Under the pieces are notes generated by a model. The model searched no databases, was not told where the DNA came from, and was given only the letters and a program-made list of their open reading frames with translations. A program made the translations under genes and the position numbers. Below are positions 34,678-43,897 of a stretch of DNA of 64,000 nucleotides, in pieces. The stretch comes from CAWDLX01 sp046728155 (lineage in GTDB: Bacteria > Actinomycetota > Actinomycetes > Mycobacteriales > Micromonosporaceae). The first letter of the stretch is position 1, and every line of letters begins with the position of its first letter. Where the stretch lies: NCBI GenBank assembly GCA_046728155.1, contig JBKPDY010000105.1, positions 27,202 to 91,201 of the forward strand, in the 5' to 3' direction.

Positions 34678-35958
34678 TTACGACGCCCCTTGGTACGTCG
34701 GCGGGTTGGCCGGGGTGCCGTTGTAGGCCTGCACCGCGCCGTCACCGGCGTCGGTGACGTACGGCGTGCCGAAGTACGCCTGGACGCCGTTGGTGACCTT
34801 CGACAGCTGGACGCCGCCGAACCCGGCGTGGCTGGTCTTCGAGAAGAGCAGCGGCACGAGGCCCGGGCCACCGGTGAAGCCGCCCGACTCGACCGCGTCG
34901 ATGAGGCCCTGGCGGGTCAGGTTCGGCCCCGCCTTCCTGAGCGCCTCGACGAACAGCCAGCCGACGGACATGCCGTACTCGACGTTGCCGTCGAACGTCG
35001 CGCCGCCGTTGAAGTCCGCATTGATCTTCATGAAGTACTGGATCCACGGGTTGCTGGTGTCCGTCACCGCCGGCAGGTACCCGTCGGTGATCATGCCTTC
35101 GATCAGCGGCGACGCGTCTTTCAGGTATCCCTTGAGCGTGTTGTAGTCGCCACCGACGCCGCCGACGACCCACTGCGGCTTGAAGCCAATGGCAGCCGCA
35201 GTGCCCATCGCGATCGCGGTGAACCCGGGGATCGTGGCGGTCGTGACGATCTCGCATCCGGCACCCTTGAGCTGCGAAATCTGCGGGCCGACGTTCTGCT
35301 GCGTCACGTCGTACGTCTGCTTCGCAGTCACCGGGGCGCCGAGGCCCTTCTCGATTCCGTTGAGCGAGTCAGTGCCGAAATCATCACCCTGACCGAAGAA
35401 ACACACCTTCTTGCCGGGCCACGTGGTCGCGACATACTTGCCGAGGATCTTGCCCTCGGTGGTGTAGTCGGTCTGGTAGCCGAACGTGTTGGGGTAGGTC
35501 GTCGGTTGGTTCCAGCTGAGCGATCCGGAGGCGACGAAAAGGTCGGGTACATGCTGCTGTTTGAGGTACGGCAGCACACCGGTGTGCGTCGGGGTTCCCA
35601 GACCGTTGAGGATCGCGAAGACATGCTCCTGCTCGACGAGCTGACGGACGACGGTGTTGGTCGTGGTCGGGTTGTACATGTCGTCGACGTACTTGTACGT
35701 GATCTGGCGCCCGTTGACGCCGCCGTGTTTGTTGATGTAGTCGAAGTACGCCTTGGTCGCGGGCGCGATCTTCGAGTAGCCCGCTGCCGCTGGCCCGGTC
35801 AGCGGCTGGTGCGAGCCGACCAGGATCGTGGTGGACGTGACTCCGGGGTCGGAGGGCTGTGCCGAGGGGGTGTTGCCGCCGGAGGTGCAGGCGGCCGCGA
35901 CCGCCAGCAGAGCCGCCGACGCCACGATTGCCAAGCCACGCCGTGCATTGAGGTACAT
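34678..35958 (-). CDS. livK: Branched-chain amino acid-type ABC transporter substrate-binding lipoprotein
   Basis: A 426-residue periplasmic-binding-type protein anchored as a lipoprotein: the signal peptide ends in LLAVAAAC with the lipid-bearing Cys at about 24. The Peripla_BP_6 fold begins with ILVGSHQPLTGPAAAG and continues through NGRQITYKYVDD. Such receptors for Liv-type systems bind branched amino acids but in actinomycetes often aromatic or short acids. It lies downstream of livM with a 91-base gap that contains a small hairpin, so its level may differ from that of the permease genes. Confidence 0.9.
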   Translation of the reverse strand: MYLNARRGLAIVASAALLAVAAACTSGGNTPSAQPSDPGVTSTTILVGSHQPLTGPAAAGYSKIAPATKAYFDYINKHGGVNGRQITYKYVDDMYNPTTTNTVVRQLVEQEHVFAILNGLGTPTHTGVLPYLKQQHVPDLFVASGSLSWNQPTTYPNTFGYQTDYTTEGKILGKYVATTWPGKKVCFFGQGDDFGTDSLNGIEKGLGAPVTAKQTYDVTQQNVGPQISQLKGAGCEIVTTATIPGFTAIAMGTAAAIGFKPQWVVGGVGGDYNTLKGYLKDASPLIEGMITDGYLPAVTDTSNPWIQYFMKINADFNGGATFDGNVEYGMSVGWLFVEALRKAGPNLTRQGLIDAVESGGFTGGPGLVPLLFSKTSHAGFGGVQLSKVTNGVQAYFGTPYVTDAGDGAVQAYNGTPANPPTYQGAS

Positions 35959-36024
35959 GGGCTGTTGGCACCGACCTTTCTTCGGTTCGGTTTGAGGGGA
36001 ACTAGTTCACTACGGTTCACTCAT

Positions 36025-36047
36025 TGGCGGTTTTCCTTGCTCCGCCA
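36025..36047 (-). terminator. Small hairpin between livM and livK
   Basis: TGGCGG and CCGCCA arms flank 11 bases directly after the livM stop. There is no U-run on the minus strand, so it may stabilise the livGFHM message rather than terminate it. Confidence 0.35.
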
Positions 36048-36049
36048 GC

Positions 36050-37228
36050 TCAACGCCGGGCGCCCCGGATACGGGCGACCGACCACCTGCGGACTCGATT
36101 CAGCAGGCCCTGTACGCCGCCGGGTGCGGCGATCATGACGATGATCAACGCAACTCCGAAGATCATCTGGGCTAGGTTCCCGTTCAGTCGTTCGGTAAGT
36201 GCCGGCGAGCTGTTGAACTGCTCGCCGATGAACTTGGTCAGCTGCGGTAGCAGCGCGATCGCGACCGCGCCCCAGACGGCCCCGGACAGGCTGCCCAGGC
36301 CGCCGATAATGATGGCCACGAAGAGGAAGAGCGAGACGTTGAGTCCGTAAGCCCCGGGTTGGGCGTTGAGCTGGAGCATCGCGAGGACGCCGCCGGCGAG
36401 GCCGGCCGCACCCGCGCTGACCACGAATGCCAGCACTCGGGTGCGAGCCACGTGGATGCCACAGAGCCGGGCCGCGATCTCGTCGTCGCGCACCGCCCGG
36501 AAGTTGCGACCGATTCGGCTGCGACCCAGGTTGGCCAGCAGCAGCATCACCAGGATCGCCGCTCCGCCGGCGATCCACGTGTTCCACTGGTCCGGCCGGA
36601 AGACCGGCCCGAGGGCGGCCGGCTTGTCGGGAACATTGAATGCCAGGCCCTGATCACCGTTGAAGGTCTCCCGGAAGTACTGGGTGATCGGCTGGACGAT
36701 CAGGGCGAAGGCCAGCGTGACGCCGGCGAGATACGGTCCGCGCAACCGGGCCGCGGCGACACCGACGATGAGCCCGACCACGAGTGCGGCGAGAATTCCG
36801 ACCGAGAACGAGGCGAATATGGACCACCCGGCCGTATCCAGCCCCCGCCGGCCGAACATGATCTGCATCAGGGCGACCGAGTAGGCGCCGACTGCCATGA
36901 TCGCACCATGCCCCAGCGAGAGTTGACCGTTCTGTCCAACCAGGACAGTCAGCCCGGCGGCCGCGCAGAGGTAGGCCGCGATGAGGGCGACGAGGAAGTT
37001 GTCGAACGGCTGGAGGTTGGCCGTCAGCGCGGTCAAAAGGAAGAAGGCGACACCGGACAGCACCGTGTGGCGCAGCAGGGTCGACCCGGGCCGGCCGGGT
37101 TCGCGGGTCAGGTTCGCCGCGGACCAGAATCGGCGGAGTGGCGAGCTCGGTTGGGTCAGGGGTACGACGGGAGGTCCGAGCTCCTCGCCTGCCGCCACCG
37201 GCGATGCCCGACGGTTGACGATGCTCAT
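36050..37228 (-). CDS. livM: Branched-chain amino acid-type ABC transporter permease LivM
   Basis: A 392-residue membrane permease with about ten helices. The LivM signature is seen in AGLTVLVGQNGQLSLGHGAIMAVGAY (split over about 92-117) and the coupling loop with FRAVRDDEIAARLCGI. ATG 37228 overlaps the livH stop as ATGA; the longer open frame upstream is a shadow of livH. The N-terminal 45 residues before the first helix are hydrophilic. Forms the heteromeric channel with LivH. Confidence 0.9.
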   Translation of the reverse strand: MSIVNRRASPVAAGEELGPPVVPLTQPSSPLRRFWSAANLTREPGRPGSTLLRHTVLSGVAFFLLTALTANLQPFDNFLVALIAAYLCAAAGLTVLVGQNGQLSLGHGAIMAVGAYSVALMQIMFGRRGLDTAGWSIFASFSVGILAALVVGLIVGVAAARLRGPYLAGVTLAFALIVQPITQYFRETFNGDQGLAFNVPDKPAALGPVFRPDQWNTWIAGGAAILVMLLLANLGRSRIGRNFRAVRDDEIAARLCGIHVARTRVLAFVVSAGAAGLAGGVLAMLQLNAQPGAYGLNVSLFLFVAIIIGGLGSLSGAVWGAVAIALLPQLTKFIGEQFNSSPALTERLNGNLAQMIFGVALIIVMIAAPGGVQGLLNRVRRWSVARIRGARR

Positions 37229-38109
37229 ACCCGTCTCGCCGTCACTCCCGAGAAGAGCCCGCCCGGCCGGACGAGCAGAATACCGAGCAGCAGCACGAGG
37301 ACGGCCGGCTGCGCCAGGCTCGAACCGTCGGGGACGTAGCCGGTGACATAGGCCAGCGTCAGCCCGACCACGAGACCGCCGACGACGCTTCCCTGCGGAC
37401 TGTCGAGTCCGCCGAGTACGGCGGCCGTGAACGACGTGACGAAGATGGCGTCCATCGCGTTGGGATGCAGGCCGAGGCCCTTGGGGATGACCAGAAGCGA
37501 GGTCAGGGCACCCACGGCGGCCGCGAGCATCCAGCCGAGCGTGCGCATGTTGGCCACGTTCACGCCGAGCAGTCTCGACACTTCGGGCGCGAACGCGGAG
37601 GAGCGAAGCCGCAGGCCTACCCGGGTGCGCCCGAAGAACAGGGCAAGACCAGCGACCATCACGGTCACCGTGACCAGGATGAAGATGTCGAACCGGGAGA
37701 GCAGCGCCACGCTGCCGACGAGGATCGCGGAGCGGCTGAAGGGCACATCCGCCGGCCGGAAGTCGTTGCTGTAGATCATGCCGAGTATCGACTGGATCAC
37801 AAGTGCGACCCCGATGGCGGCGATCACCGCGTTCGCCGGGGACCGGTCCGAGATCCACCGCATCACACCCCGCTCGACCAGGACACCGATGACCGCCCCG
37901 GCGAGGATGGCCGCGCCGGCCCCGAGCCAGTAGGAGTTGGTCGCATTGGTCACGCTGTACGCGACGTAGGCGGCCACGACCGCCATCGCCCCCTGGGCGA
38001 AGTTGACCACCCGGGTCGCCCGGAAGATGAGCACCAGCGCGAGGGCGAACGCGGAGTAGACCGCGCCCTGGGACAGACCGGTCATCGTCAGGTTCAGGAA
38101 CTGGTCCAA
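37225..38109 (-). CDS. livH: Branched-chain amino acid-type ABC transporter permease LivH
   Basis: A 294-residue membrane permease with eight or so helices, beginning LNLTMTGLSQGAVYSAFALA and carrying FRATRVVNFAQGAMAVVAAY and VLGGLDSPQGSVVGG, all typical of LivH. It is translationally coupled to livM and follows livF by 28 bases. Part of the importer with LivM, LivF, LivG and LivK. Confidence 0.92.
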   Translation of the reverse strand: MDQFLNLTMTGLSQGAVYSAFALALVLIFRATRVVNFAQGAMAVVAAYVAYSVTNATNSYWLGAGAAILAGAVIGVLVERGVMRWISDRSPANAVIAAIGVALVIQSILGMIYSNDFRPADVPFSRSAILVGSVALLSRFDIFILVTVTVMVAGLALFFGRTRVGLRLRSSAFAPEVSRLLGVNVANMRTLGWMLAAAVGALTSLLVIPKGLGLHPNAMDAIFVTSFTAAVLGGLDSPQGSVVGGLVVGLTLAYVTGYVPDGSSLAQPAVLVLLLGILLVRPGGLFSGVTARRV

Positions 38110-38137
38110 CCTCCGTCCCTCCCTTCACCGTCCACGT

Positions 38138-38893
38138 TCAGAAGCCCAGGTAGGCGTGCCGCAGCTCGACGTTCTCGCGCAGCTCGGCGGCGCCCATCTC
38201 AGTGACGATCTGACCCAGCGACATGACCACCCCTTTGTCGGCAATGGACAGTGCACTGCGGACGTTCTGCTCGACAAGCAGCACGGTGAGGCCGTTGGTA
38301 TCCCGCAGGTGAGCCAGGAGCGCCATGATCTGGGCGGTGACCTTCGGCGCGAGCCCGAGCGACGGCTCGTCGAGCAGGAGCAGCCGGGGCCGGGCTACGA
38401 GGGCCCGCCCGATCGCGAGCATCTGCCGCTCCCCCCCGGACAACTGGTGGCCGAGGTACTCCCGGCGCCGGGCGAGCGGTTCGAACAGCTCGTACACCTC
38501 TTCCCTGGCCCGATCGGCATCGGCCCGGTCGCGACGCCACAGGCCGCCCAGCCGCAGGTTCTCGTCCACGGTGAGCTCGGCGACCACGCCGCGTCCCTCG
38601 GGCACGTGCGCCAGACCTCGGCGTACGTACTGTTCGACGGGGACGTCGACCATCGACTCGCCGGCGAAGGTGACCTCACCCGCACTCGGCCGGAGCAGGC
38701 CCGAGATGGTGCGTAGCAAGGTCGTCTTGCCCGCGCCGTTGGCCCCGAGCACAGCGCTGATCGAGCCGTCCGCCACGTGCAGGTCGACGCCTTTGATCAC
38801 CGGTGCAGCGCCGTACCCGGAGACCAGACCGCTGACGGATAGCAGCGCGTGCCCGGTACGAGAACCGTTGGCGCTGATCGTGGGCGCGGCCAT
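38138..38893 (-). CDS. livF: Liv-type ABC transporter ATPase LivF
   Basis: A 251-residue ATPase: Walker A GANGAGKTT, Q-loop region, signature LSGGERQMLAIGRAL, Walker B LLLLDEPSLGLAP and the switch His expected near VLLVEQNV, as in LivF proteins. It starts at ATG 38893, two bases after the livG stop, so the two ATPases are made together. Confidence 0.92.
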   Translation of the reverse strand: MAAPTISANGSRTGHALLSVSGLVSGYGAAPVIKGVDLHVADGSISAVLGANGAGKTTLLRTISGLLRPSAGEVTFAGESMVDVPVEQYVRRGLAHVPEGRGVVAELTVDENLRLGGLWRRDRADADRAREEVYELFEPLARRREYLGHQLSGGERQMLAIGRALVARPRLLLLDEPSLGLAPKVTAQIMALLAHLRDTNGLTVLLVEQNVRSALSIADKGVVMSLGQIVTEMGAAELRENVELRHAYLGF

Positions 38894-38895
38894 CG

Positions 38896-39804
38896 TCAGG
38901 TCACCGTCCCCTGGGCGACGTCCGACGCGTCGACCTCGGCGCCGAGGTAGGCCTCCGTCACGGCCGGGTTGTCCTGTACCTGCTTCGGGGTTCCGGCGGC
39001 GATGCACCGGCCGAAGTCCAGCACGACGATCTCGTCGCACACCTGCATGACGAGGTCCATGTGGTGTTCGACCAACAGGACCGAGCAGCCGCCGCCGTCC
39101 CGCTGCGGCAGCGACCGGATCAGCGTGGCGAGATCGTGGATGTCCTCGGTGCCGAGTCCGCCGGCCGGCTCGTCCAGCAGCAACAGCCGTGGCCGGGCGG
39201 CCAGCGCCCGGGCCAGCGCCACCCTCTTGCGGACCGCGTACGGAAGGCTGTCCGGCAGGGCATTGGCGAATGCCCCGACGCCGAGCTCGGCCAGCAGGGT
39301 CTCCGCCTCATGGCGCAGTCTCCGTTCGTCGGCGTCGCTCGTCCACAGGCCGAGCAGTCCGGTGAGGAATCCCGCCTTGGCGCGGTTCGTCATGCCGCAC
39401 ATGACATTCTCGAGCACGGTCAGGCCACTGAAGAGACCGATGCCCTGCAACGTACGGGCGATGCCGAGCCGGCTCAGCTGCTGTGGGTGAGGCCGCAGCG
39501 GTCGACCGTCCAGGGTCATCGAGCCCGAGATCGGGCGGATGAAGCCGCAGACGACATTGAACAGCGTCGTCTTCCCGGCCCCGTTCGGGCCGATCACTCC
39601 AACCACCCGGTCCGGCTGTACCCGGAGTGAGACGTCGTCGAGGGCCACCAGGCCGCCGAAGCGAACGCTGATGCCGCTGAGCACCAGACCAGCTGCCGAA
39701 TCCCTGGCGTGCTTCGCCTCCGCAGGCGTCGGCGCCGTACTGGTTTGACTCGCCTCCGCTGGCGTCTGCGAGTTGCCGTCGCCCTCTGCTGGTGTCAACG
39801 TCAC
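38896..39804 (-). CDS. livG: Liv-type ABC transporter ATPase LivG
   Basis: A 302-residue ATPase: Walker A GPNGAGKTT, a LivG-type signature region LPYAVRKRVALARAL, Walker B LLLLDEPAGGLG and HHMDLVM. The first 40 residues are an unusual extension with three TPAE repeats (LTPAEGDG, QTPAEASQ, PTPAEAKH) encoded by near-repeats of CGCCTCCGCNGGCGTC; ordinary LivG begins near residue 40. Start is GTG 39804 or the TTG two codons on. First gene of the liv operon; an operator-like palindrome lies 65 bases upstream. Confidence 0.88.
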   Translation of the reverse strand: MTLTPAEGDGNSQTPAEASQTSTAPTPAEAKHARDSAAGLVLSGISVRFGGLVALDDVSLRVQPDRVVGVIGPNGAGKTTLFNVVCGFIRPISGSMTLDGRPLRPHPQQLSRLGIARTLQGIGLFSGLTVLENVMCGMTNRAKAGFLTGLLGLWTSDADERRLRHEAETLLAELGVGAFANALPDSLPYAVRKRVALARALAARPRLLLLDEPAGGLGTEDIHDLATLIRSLPQRDGGGCSVLLVEHHMDLVMQVCDEIVVLDFGRCIAAGTPKQVQDNPAVTEAYLGAEVDASDVAQGTVT

Positions 39805-39868
39805 CTCGCTGGTCCGCGATGCCTGGTCAACACGATCCGGCCGCCCCCGCGCGACCCCTCAAAGTTAA

Positions 39869-39883
39869 TGCACTAGGAGTGTA
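39869..39883. promoter_or_regulatory. Operator-like palindrome ahead of liv operon
   Basis: TGCACTAGGAGTGTA has one mismatch in its arms and shares 12 of 15 bases with the core of the 13040-13062 palindrome. On the minus strand it overlaps a TACACT -10-like box for livG. Confidence 0.6.
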
Positions 39884-39953
39884 CGTTTGAGAAACGCGTT
39901 GTCAATGTTCGTTGCAGGGCCGTGATCTGACGCGACCAAACCGTTAGCCGGTG

Positions 39954-41624
39954 CTACCTCAACGCGTGAGCGCCGGTGACCGCGACCCCGCCATCGAGCA
40001 GGTGGTCAAGACGGTCGATCGCCTCGTTGTCGGCATCGGCCTCATAGTCGGCCGGCCGGGTCATGTCCCTGTTGGCCGGCGCTCGCAGGACCTTGAGGAC
40101 CAGCGTGCCGGTGACGACGACGACGAGGTTGACCACCAGTGTCACGGCACCGACATAGATGCTGGACGGGCTGTGGATGTGGGCCAACGCCAACGGGAAG
40201 TTGGCTCCACCGAAGTGTGCCTGGGTGATCCTTCCGTTGAGACCAACGGCCGGGATCTGGTACAGCATCCAGAGGCTGAGTCCGAGACCGCCGAGCATCC
40301 CTGCGACGACCGCCCATCGGTGGAACCATCCGGTCAGCAGCCCGAAGAAGACCGCCGGCAGTGTCTGCAGGATGATGACGCCGCCGATGCCCTGGATCTC
40401 GGTGGCGTACTCGGTCCTGATCAGCAGAATGAAGCCCACGGCGCCCAACTTCACCGATAGCGAGGTCCACCGGGCTACCCGCGCCTCTTCGACGCCGGAC
40501 ACGCGCGGCCGGAAGAACTCGCAGTAGATCGACCGCGTGAACAGGTTCGCGGCCGCGATCGACATGATGGAGGCCGGGATGAGGGCGGCGATGGCGATGG
40601 TCGCGTACGCGATTCCCGCACTCCACGGCGGGAAGAGCGTGTGGAAGACCATCGGCGTGATCGTGTTGAGGTCGCCGATCTTGCCGTGCGCCAGGTCCGC
40701 GTCGACCGGGAAAACGTTGCGGGCGACGGCAAACAGGCCGAGCAATGCCATCATGCCAAGTGCCAACGTGTATAGCGGCAGGGCGGCGGCATTGCGCCGT
40801 ACCGTTGCCCGGTCCTTGGCCGCGATGATGCCGAGCAGCGCGTGCGGGTAGGCGAAGATGGACAACGCCGAGCCGACCGCCAAACTGATGAACGTCAGCG
40901 TCGTCGTGGGCGGCAGCGTCAAGCTGCTCAGCGGCGAGGTGTCGTGGTTGAAGCGGAGGGCCGCGGCCTGGAAGGTCGAGGCCCAACCGCCCGACATGGC
41001 CACCACCAGCACGATGGAAAGCAACAGCCAGACCAGCAACACATCCTTGGCTATCGATAAGAGGGCCGGAGCGCGCAGGCCACTTCGGAAGGTCGTGATG
41101 GAGGTCAGGCCCAGGGCGACGACCAATGGCCATTCGCCCCGCACCCCTATTACCTTGAAGATCGCCTGTAAGGCGATCAGCTGGACACCGATGTACGGCA
41201 TCGTGGCGACGATCCCGAGGATGGCCACGAGGGCGCCTACCGTACGGGAACCGAACCTGGCCCGCGCGAACTCGGCCGAGCTCACGAACCCGTGTGCGTG
41301 CGCGATCGACCAGATCCGCGTGCTGACGAGGAAGACCAACGGCGACGTGCACAGGGCGAAGGGCATGGCGTAGTAACCGAATGAGCCGACACCGAAGGTG
41401 ACCGACGGGACGGCGATGAAGGTATATGCCGTATAGCTCGCACCGCCGATGAGGAACCAGGTCACCCAGTTACCGAAGGCCCGGCCGCCGACACCCCACT
41501 CCTCCAGGCTCTGCATGGTCGTCGGTCGCCGCCACCGGGACGCGACGAAACCGAGTGCGATCATGGTGCCCAGCAGGCCGATGAATACGGCGTTCTCTAC
41601 GGACCGGTCGGTGAGGTGGGGCAT
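39954..41624 (-). CDS. Sodium:solute symporter (SSS family, MctP-like)
   Basis: A 556-residue transporter with about 13 hydrophobic helices. The N-terminus has EEWGVGGRAFGNWVTWFLIGG and SYTAYTFIAVPS, typical of SSS carriers for monocarboxylates; SALSIFAYPHALLGIIAAKD and IPASIMSIAAANLFTR are further family blocks. ATG 41624 starts two bases after the stop of the DUF3311 gene, so the pair is co-translated. Likely substrates are short organic acids. The C-terminal 40 residues are hydrophilic and acidic. Confidence 0.9.
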   Translation of the reverse strand: MPHLTDRSVENAVFIGLLGTMIALGFVASRWRRPTTMQSLEEWGVGGRAFGNWVTWFLIGGASYTAYTFIAVPSVTFGVGSFGYYAMPFALCTSPLVFLVSTRIWSIAHAHGFVSSAEFARARFGSRTVGALVAILGIVATMPYIGVQLIALQAIFKVIGVRGEWPLVVALGLTSITTFRSGLRAPALLSIAKDVLLVWLLLSIVLVVAMSGGWASTFQAAALRFNHDTSPLSSLTLPPTTTLTFISLAVGSALSIFAYPHALLGIIAAKDRATVRRNAAALPLYTLALGMMALLGLFAVARNVFPVDADLAHGKIGDLNTITPMVFHTLFPPWSAGIAYATIAIAALIPASIMSIAAANLFTRSIYCEFFRPRVSGVEEARVARWTSLSVKLGAVGFILLIRTEYATEIQGIGGVIILQTLPAVFFGLLTGWFHRWAVVAGMLGGLGLSLWMLYQIPAVGLNGRITQAHFGGANFPLALAHIHSPSSIYVGAVTLVVNLVVVVTGTLVLKVLRAPANRDMTRPADYEADADNEAIDRLDHLLDGGVAVTGAHALR

Positions 41625-41626
41625 GG

Positions 41627-42214
41627 CTAGCCGCGACCCTTCGTCACCAGGTAGACGAACGTGATCACGATGGTCGCGACAAGGCCGCAGGCGAGTTGGT
41701 ACCAGTAGTAGAAGGGCATGCCCCACACGATGGGGTCGATCCGGTTGTACACCGGGACCAGCAGCGGCAGGATCCCCGGCACCACCAGAAGCCATAGCCA
41801 GCCCTTGCGGCGCATAGGCGGCGTGGGTCGAGCGGATAGCCGCAGCCGTGGATCCTCCGGCATCGGCGCGGCGTGACGGGCCCCGGCCGAGCGTGCGGTT
41901 GTGGCGCCGGATCGGTAGTCGGCGCGGTAGCGGTCCCCCTCGCTCGGCGGGGTGAGGTACGGCCAGGACGGTGCGCCGTACGGCTGTTGTGGTGGCGGGC
42001 CGTAGCCATATGGCTGTTGCGGTGGCGCGCCGTAGCCGTATGGCTGCTGCGGCGGCGGCGCGTACTGCGACTGCTGGGGTGGCGGCGCGTACGGGTGCTG
42101 CGGTGGTGGACCGGATGGGCCGCCGTAGGGCGGCGTCTGCGACCAGGGCGTGTCGTCGTTCCGATGTGGACCGAGCCTCTGGGAGGGGATCCGCCCGCGC
42201 GACGCCTCGACCAC
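41627..42214 (-). CDS. DUF3311 membrane protein with proline-rich N-terminus
   Basis: A 195-residue protein. The last 65 residues carry two membrane helices (GWLWLLVVPGILPLLVPVYN and the FYYWYQLACGLVATIVI stretch) of the DUF3311 type, the small partner often encoded before SSS symporters. The first 125 residues are a disordered tail with near-repeats of PPPQQ-PYGYG. GTG 42214 is selected because a GGAGGAGGT site lies four bases upstream. The partner role fits the two-base gap to the symporter gene; the long tail is unusual for the family. Confidence 0.82.
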   Translation of the reverse strand: MVEASRGRIPSQRLGPHRNDDTPWSQTPPYGGPSGPPPQHPYAPPPQQSQYAPPPQQPYGYGAPPQQPYGYGPPPQQPYGAPSWPYLTPPSEGDRYRADYRSGATTARSAGARHAAPMPEDPRLRLSARPTPPMRRKGWLWLLVVPGILPLLVPVYNRIDPIVWGMPFYYWYQLACGLVATIVITFVYLVTKGRG

Positions 42215-42369
42215 CGCGACCTCCTCCCACAGGATCCCGGGTGAGGCACTCCGGCTGGAGCCCACACCTGTGCCGGCACACGTGGTGGAAAACGTAACCT
42301 AACGCGAAGTCGCACGTCACAACAGGGGCGGGCTACAGTGAGCGTCCGTATTGTGCAGAGGGGCCACGT

Positions 42370-43302
42370 ATGGTCATCGTGTGCGGGGAGGCGCTCGTTG
42401 ATCTCGTGCCCGGGTCCGATGGCTCCGGGGCCCAGCCACGGCCGGGCGGCAGTCCGGCCAACGTCGCCGTCGCACTGGCGAGACTGGGTATGCCGGCTCT
42501 CCTTCTCGCCCGGCTGTCGACCGACGTGCACGGACAGATGCTTCGACGGCATCTAGCCCATTCCGGTGTCAATCTCAGTTTGGCCATCGACGCAGCGGAA
42601 CCGACGTCGGTCGCGACCGTCCGGCTCGACGGAGATGGCAGCGCCAGCTACACGTTCGAACTGGACGGGCGTGCGGACGACGCATGGTCTCCGGCCGACC
42701 TGCCGCCGGTCTTGGCGGCCGGCGCCGCACTTCACGTCTCCGGCGCCCTCGCTCTGGTTCGCCCAGCGCTTCGGCAGACCGTGGACGCGCTGCTGACCCG
42801 TGAGTCCGGGCAGCGCCTGGTTTCCCTCGACCCCAACCCGAGGCCGGCGCTAACCCCCGATCGGCCGATGCTCGTGGAGACACTCGAGTCCTGGGTGGCC
42901 CGCTGTGATGTCGTCAGGGCCAGCGCCGAGGACCTGACGTGGACACTGCCGGACGTGCCGGTACGCGAGGTCGCGCGGCGTTGGCGGGCGCGCGGGCCGG
43001 CCCTGGTCGTCGTCACGCGCGGGGGCGACGGCGTCTTCGCGCTGGGCCCCGCCGGCGAGTGCGACCTGCCGGCCCAGCCGGTGAGGGTGGTCGACACGGT
43101 CGGCGCTGGCGACGCCTTCACGGCTGGGTTACTGGCCGCACTGGGCCGGGGCGGCTGGCTCACGCCGGCGCGATTGCCCCGACTGGACTCGGAGTCGCTG
43201 GCTTCGGCGTTGCATTTCGCGCAGCGGGTGGCGGCGTTGACCTGTACCCGAGCCGGGGCTGACCCGCCCTGGGCGGCCGAACTAGAGTCCGCGGCAGACT
43301 GA
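42370..43302 (+). CDS. PfkB-family carbohydrate kinase (fructokinase-like)
   Basis: A 310-residue ribokinase-fold sugar kinase. It begins VCGEALVDLVPG, has the first PfkB signature in GGSPANVAVALARLG and the second, with the catalytic Asp, in DTVGAGDAFTAGLLAALG. Such enzymes phosphorylate fructose or similar sugars with ATP. No sugar transporter is adjacent. ATG 42370 is preceded by a GAGGGG site and the region upstream is shared with the divergent DUF3311 gene. Confidence 0.9.
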   Translation: MVIVCGEALVDLVPGSDGSGAQPRPGGSPANVAVALARLGMPALLLARLSTDVHGQMLRRHLAHSGVNLSLAIDAAEPTSVATVRLDGDGSASYTFELDGRADDAWSPADLPPVLAAGAALHVSGALALVRPALRQTVDALLTRESGQRLVSLDPNPRPALTPDRPMLVETLESWVARCDVVRASAEDLTWTLPDVPVREVARRWRARGPALVVVTRGGDGVFALGPAGECDLPAQPVRVVDTVGAGDAFTAGLLAALGRGGWLTPARLPRLDSESLASALHFAQRVAALTCTRAGADPPWAAELESAAD

Positions 43303-43407
43303 CGGGACATTGGCGAAGATCGCTGTCTTCCGGACAAACGTGCCCGCTCGCGACGCATCTGTTCGGACAGCGCCGATCATGCCACGACACGCGGGCTAGT
43401 CGATGGC

Positions 43408-43857
43408 TCAGAGGACGGCCTTCGCGTCGCGACGGCGCCCGACGCGAGCCGACGGCATGTGCGAGATGAAGAGCCAGGCCTCCTTCTGGCACCGCCGGCA
43501 CATCCGCACCAATCCGAGTGTGCGATGAGGGCCCTCTGAGTGCCGCAGAACCAGGCGATGCTCCTCGAGCAGTCGGTGTCCGCAGCTCCCACACCGGAGC
43601 AGCTCCACCTGGACCGCGAGGTAGGAGTATGACCGCGGGGCGTAGCGGACGTGCGCGTACCCCTTGTCGGTGAGCTTGAGGGCCGGGTTGCGCGGGGCGC
43701 CCCGGAACGGGCCCAGCTGCGCATCCGCCACGGCCGAGGCGAACCTGGACCGGCGCCGCTTGAAGAACGTCGATCGGCGGCCGGCCAACCACTGGTCGTC
43801 GGCCTCGTAGCGCCAGTCGTCGGCCACCCCTCGATGGTGACAGCCCCGATCCTTCAT
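43408..43857 (-). CDS. Zinc-ribbon-like protein, unknown function
   Basis: About 149 residues from ATG 43857, or 139 from the in-frame GTG 43827. The N-terminal part is basic and aromatic (DDWRYEADDQWLAGRRSTFF), then a beta-rich segment. Two CxxC pairs (LLRCGSCGHR and VRMCRRCQKEA) about 35 residues apart should bind one zinc ion. I know of no function. It converges on the sugar kinase gene and is divergent from the small membrane-protein gene. Confidence 0.7.
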   Translation of the reverse strand: MKDRGCHHRGVADDWRYEADDQWLAGRRSTFFKRRRSRFASAVADAQLGPFRGAPRNPALKLTDKGYAHVRYAPRSYSYLAVQVELLRCGSCGHRLLEEHRLVLRHSEGPHRTLGLVRMCRRCQKEAWLFISHMPSARVGRRRDAKAVL

Positions 43858-43897
43858 GGCGAGCTGTCACGCTACGTGGTCGGACGATCACGGTGCT

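Noticed and set aside
36050..38128. 692-codon frame suggesting a LivH-LivM fusion
   Set aside because: The first 300 codons are the wrong frame of livH; livM starts at 37228 with an ATGA overlap.
39954..42320. 788-codon frame suggesting a fused symporter
   Set aside because: The upstream part is an out-of-frame reading of the DUF3311 gene; the symporter begins at ATG 41624.
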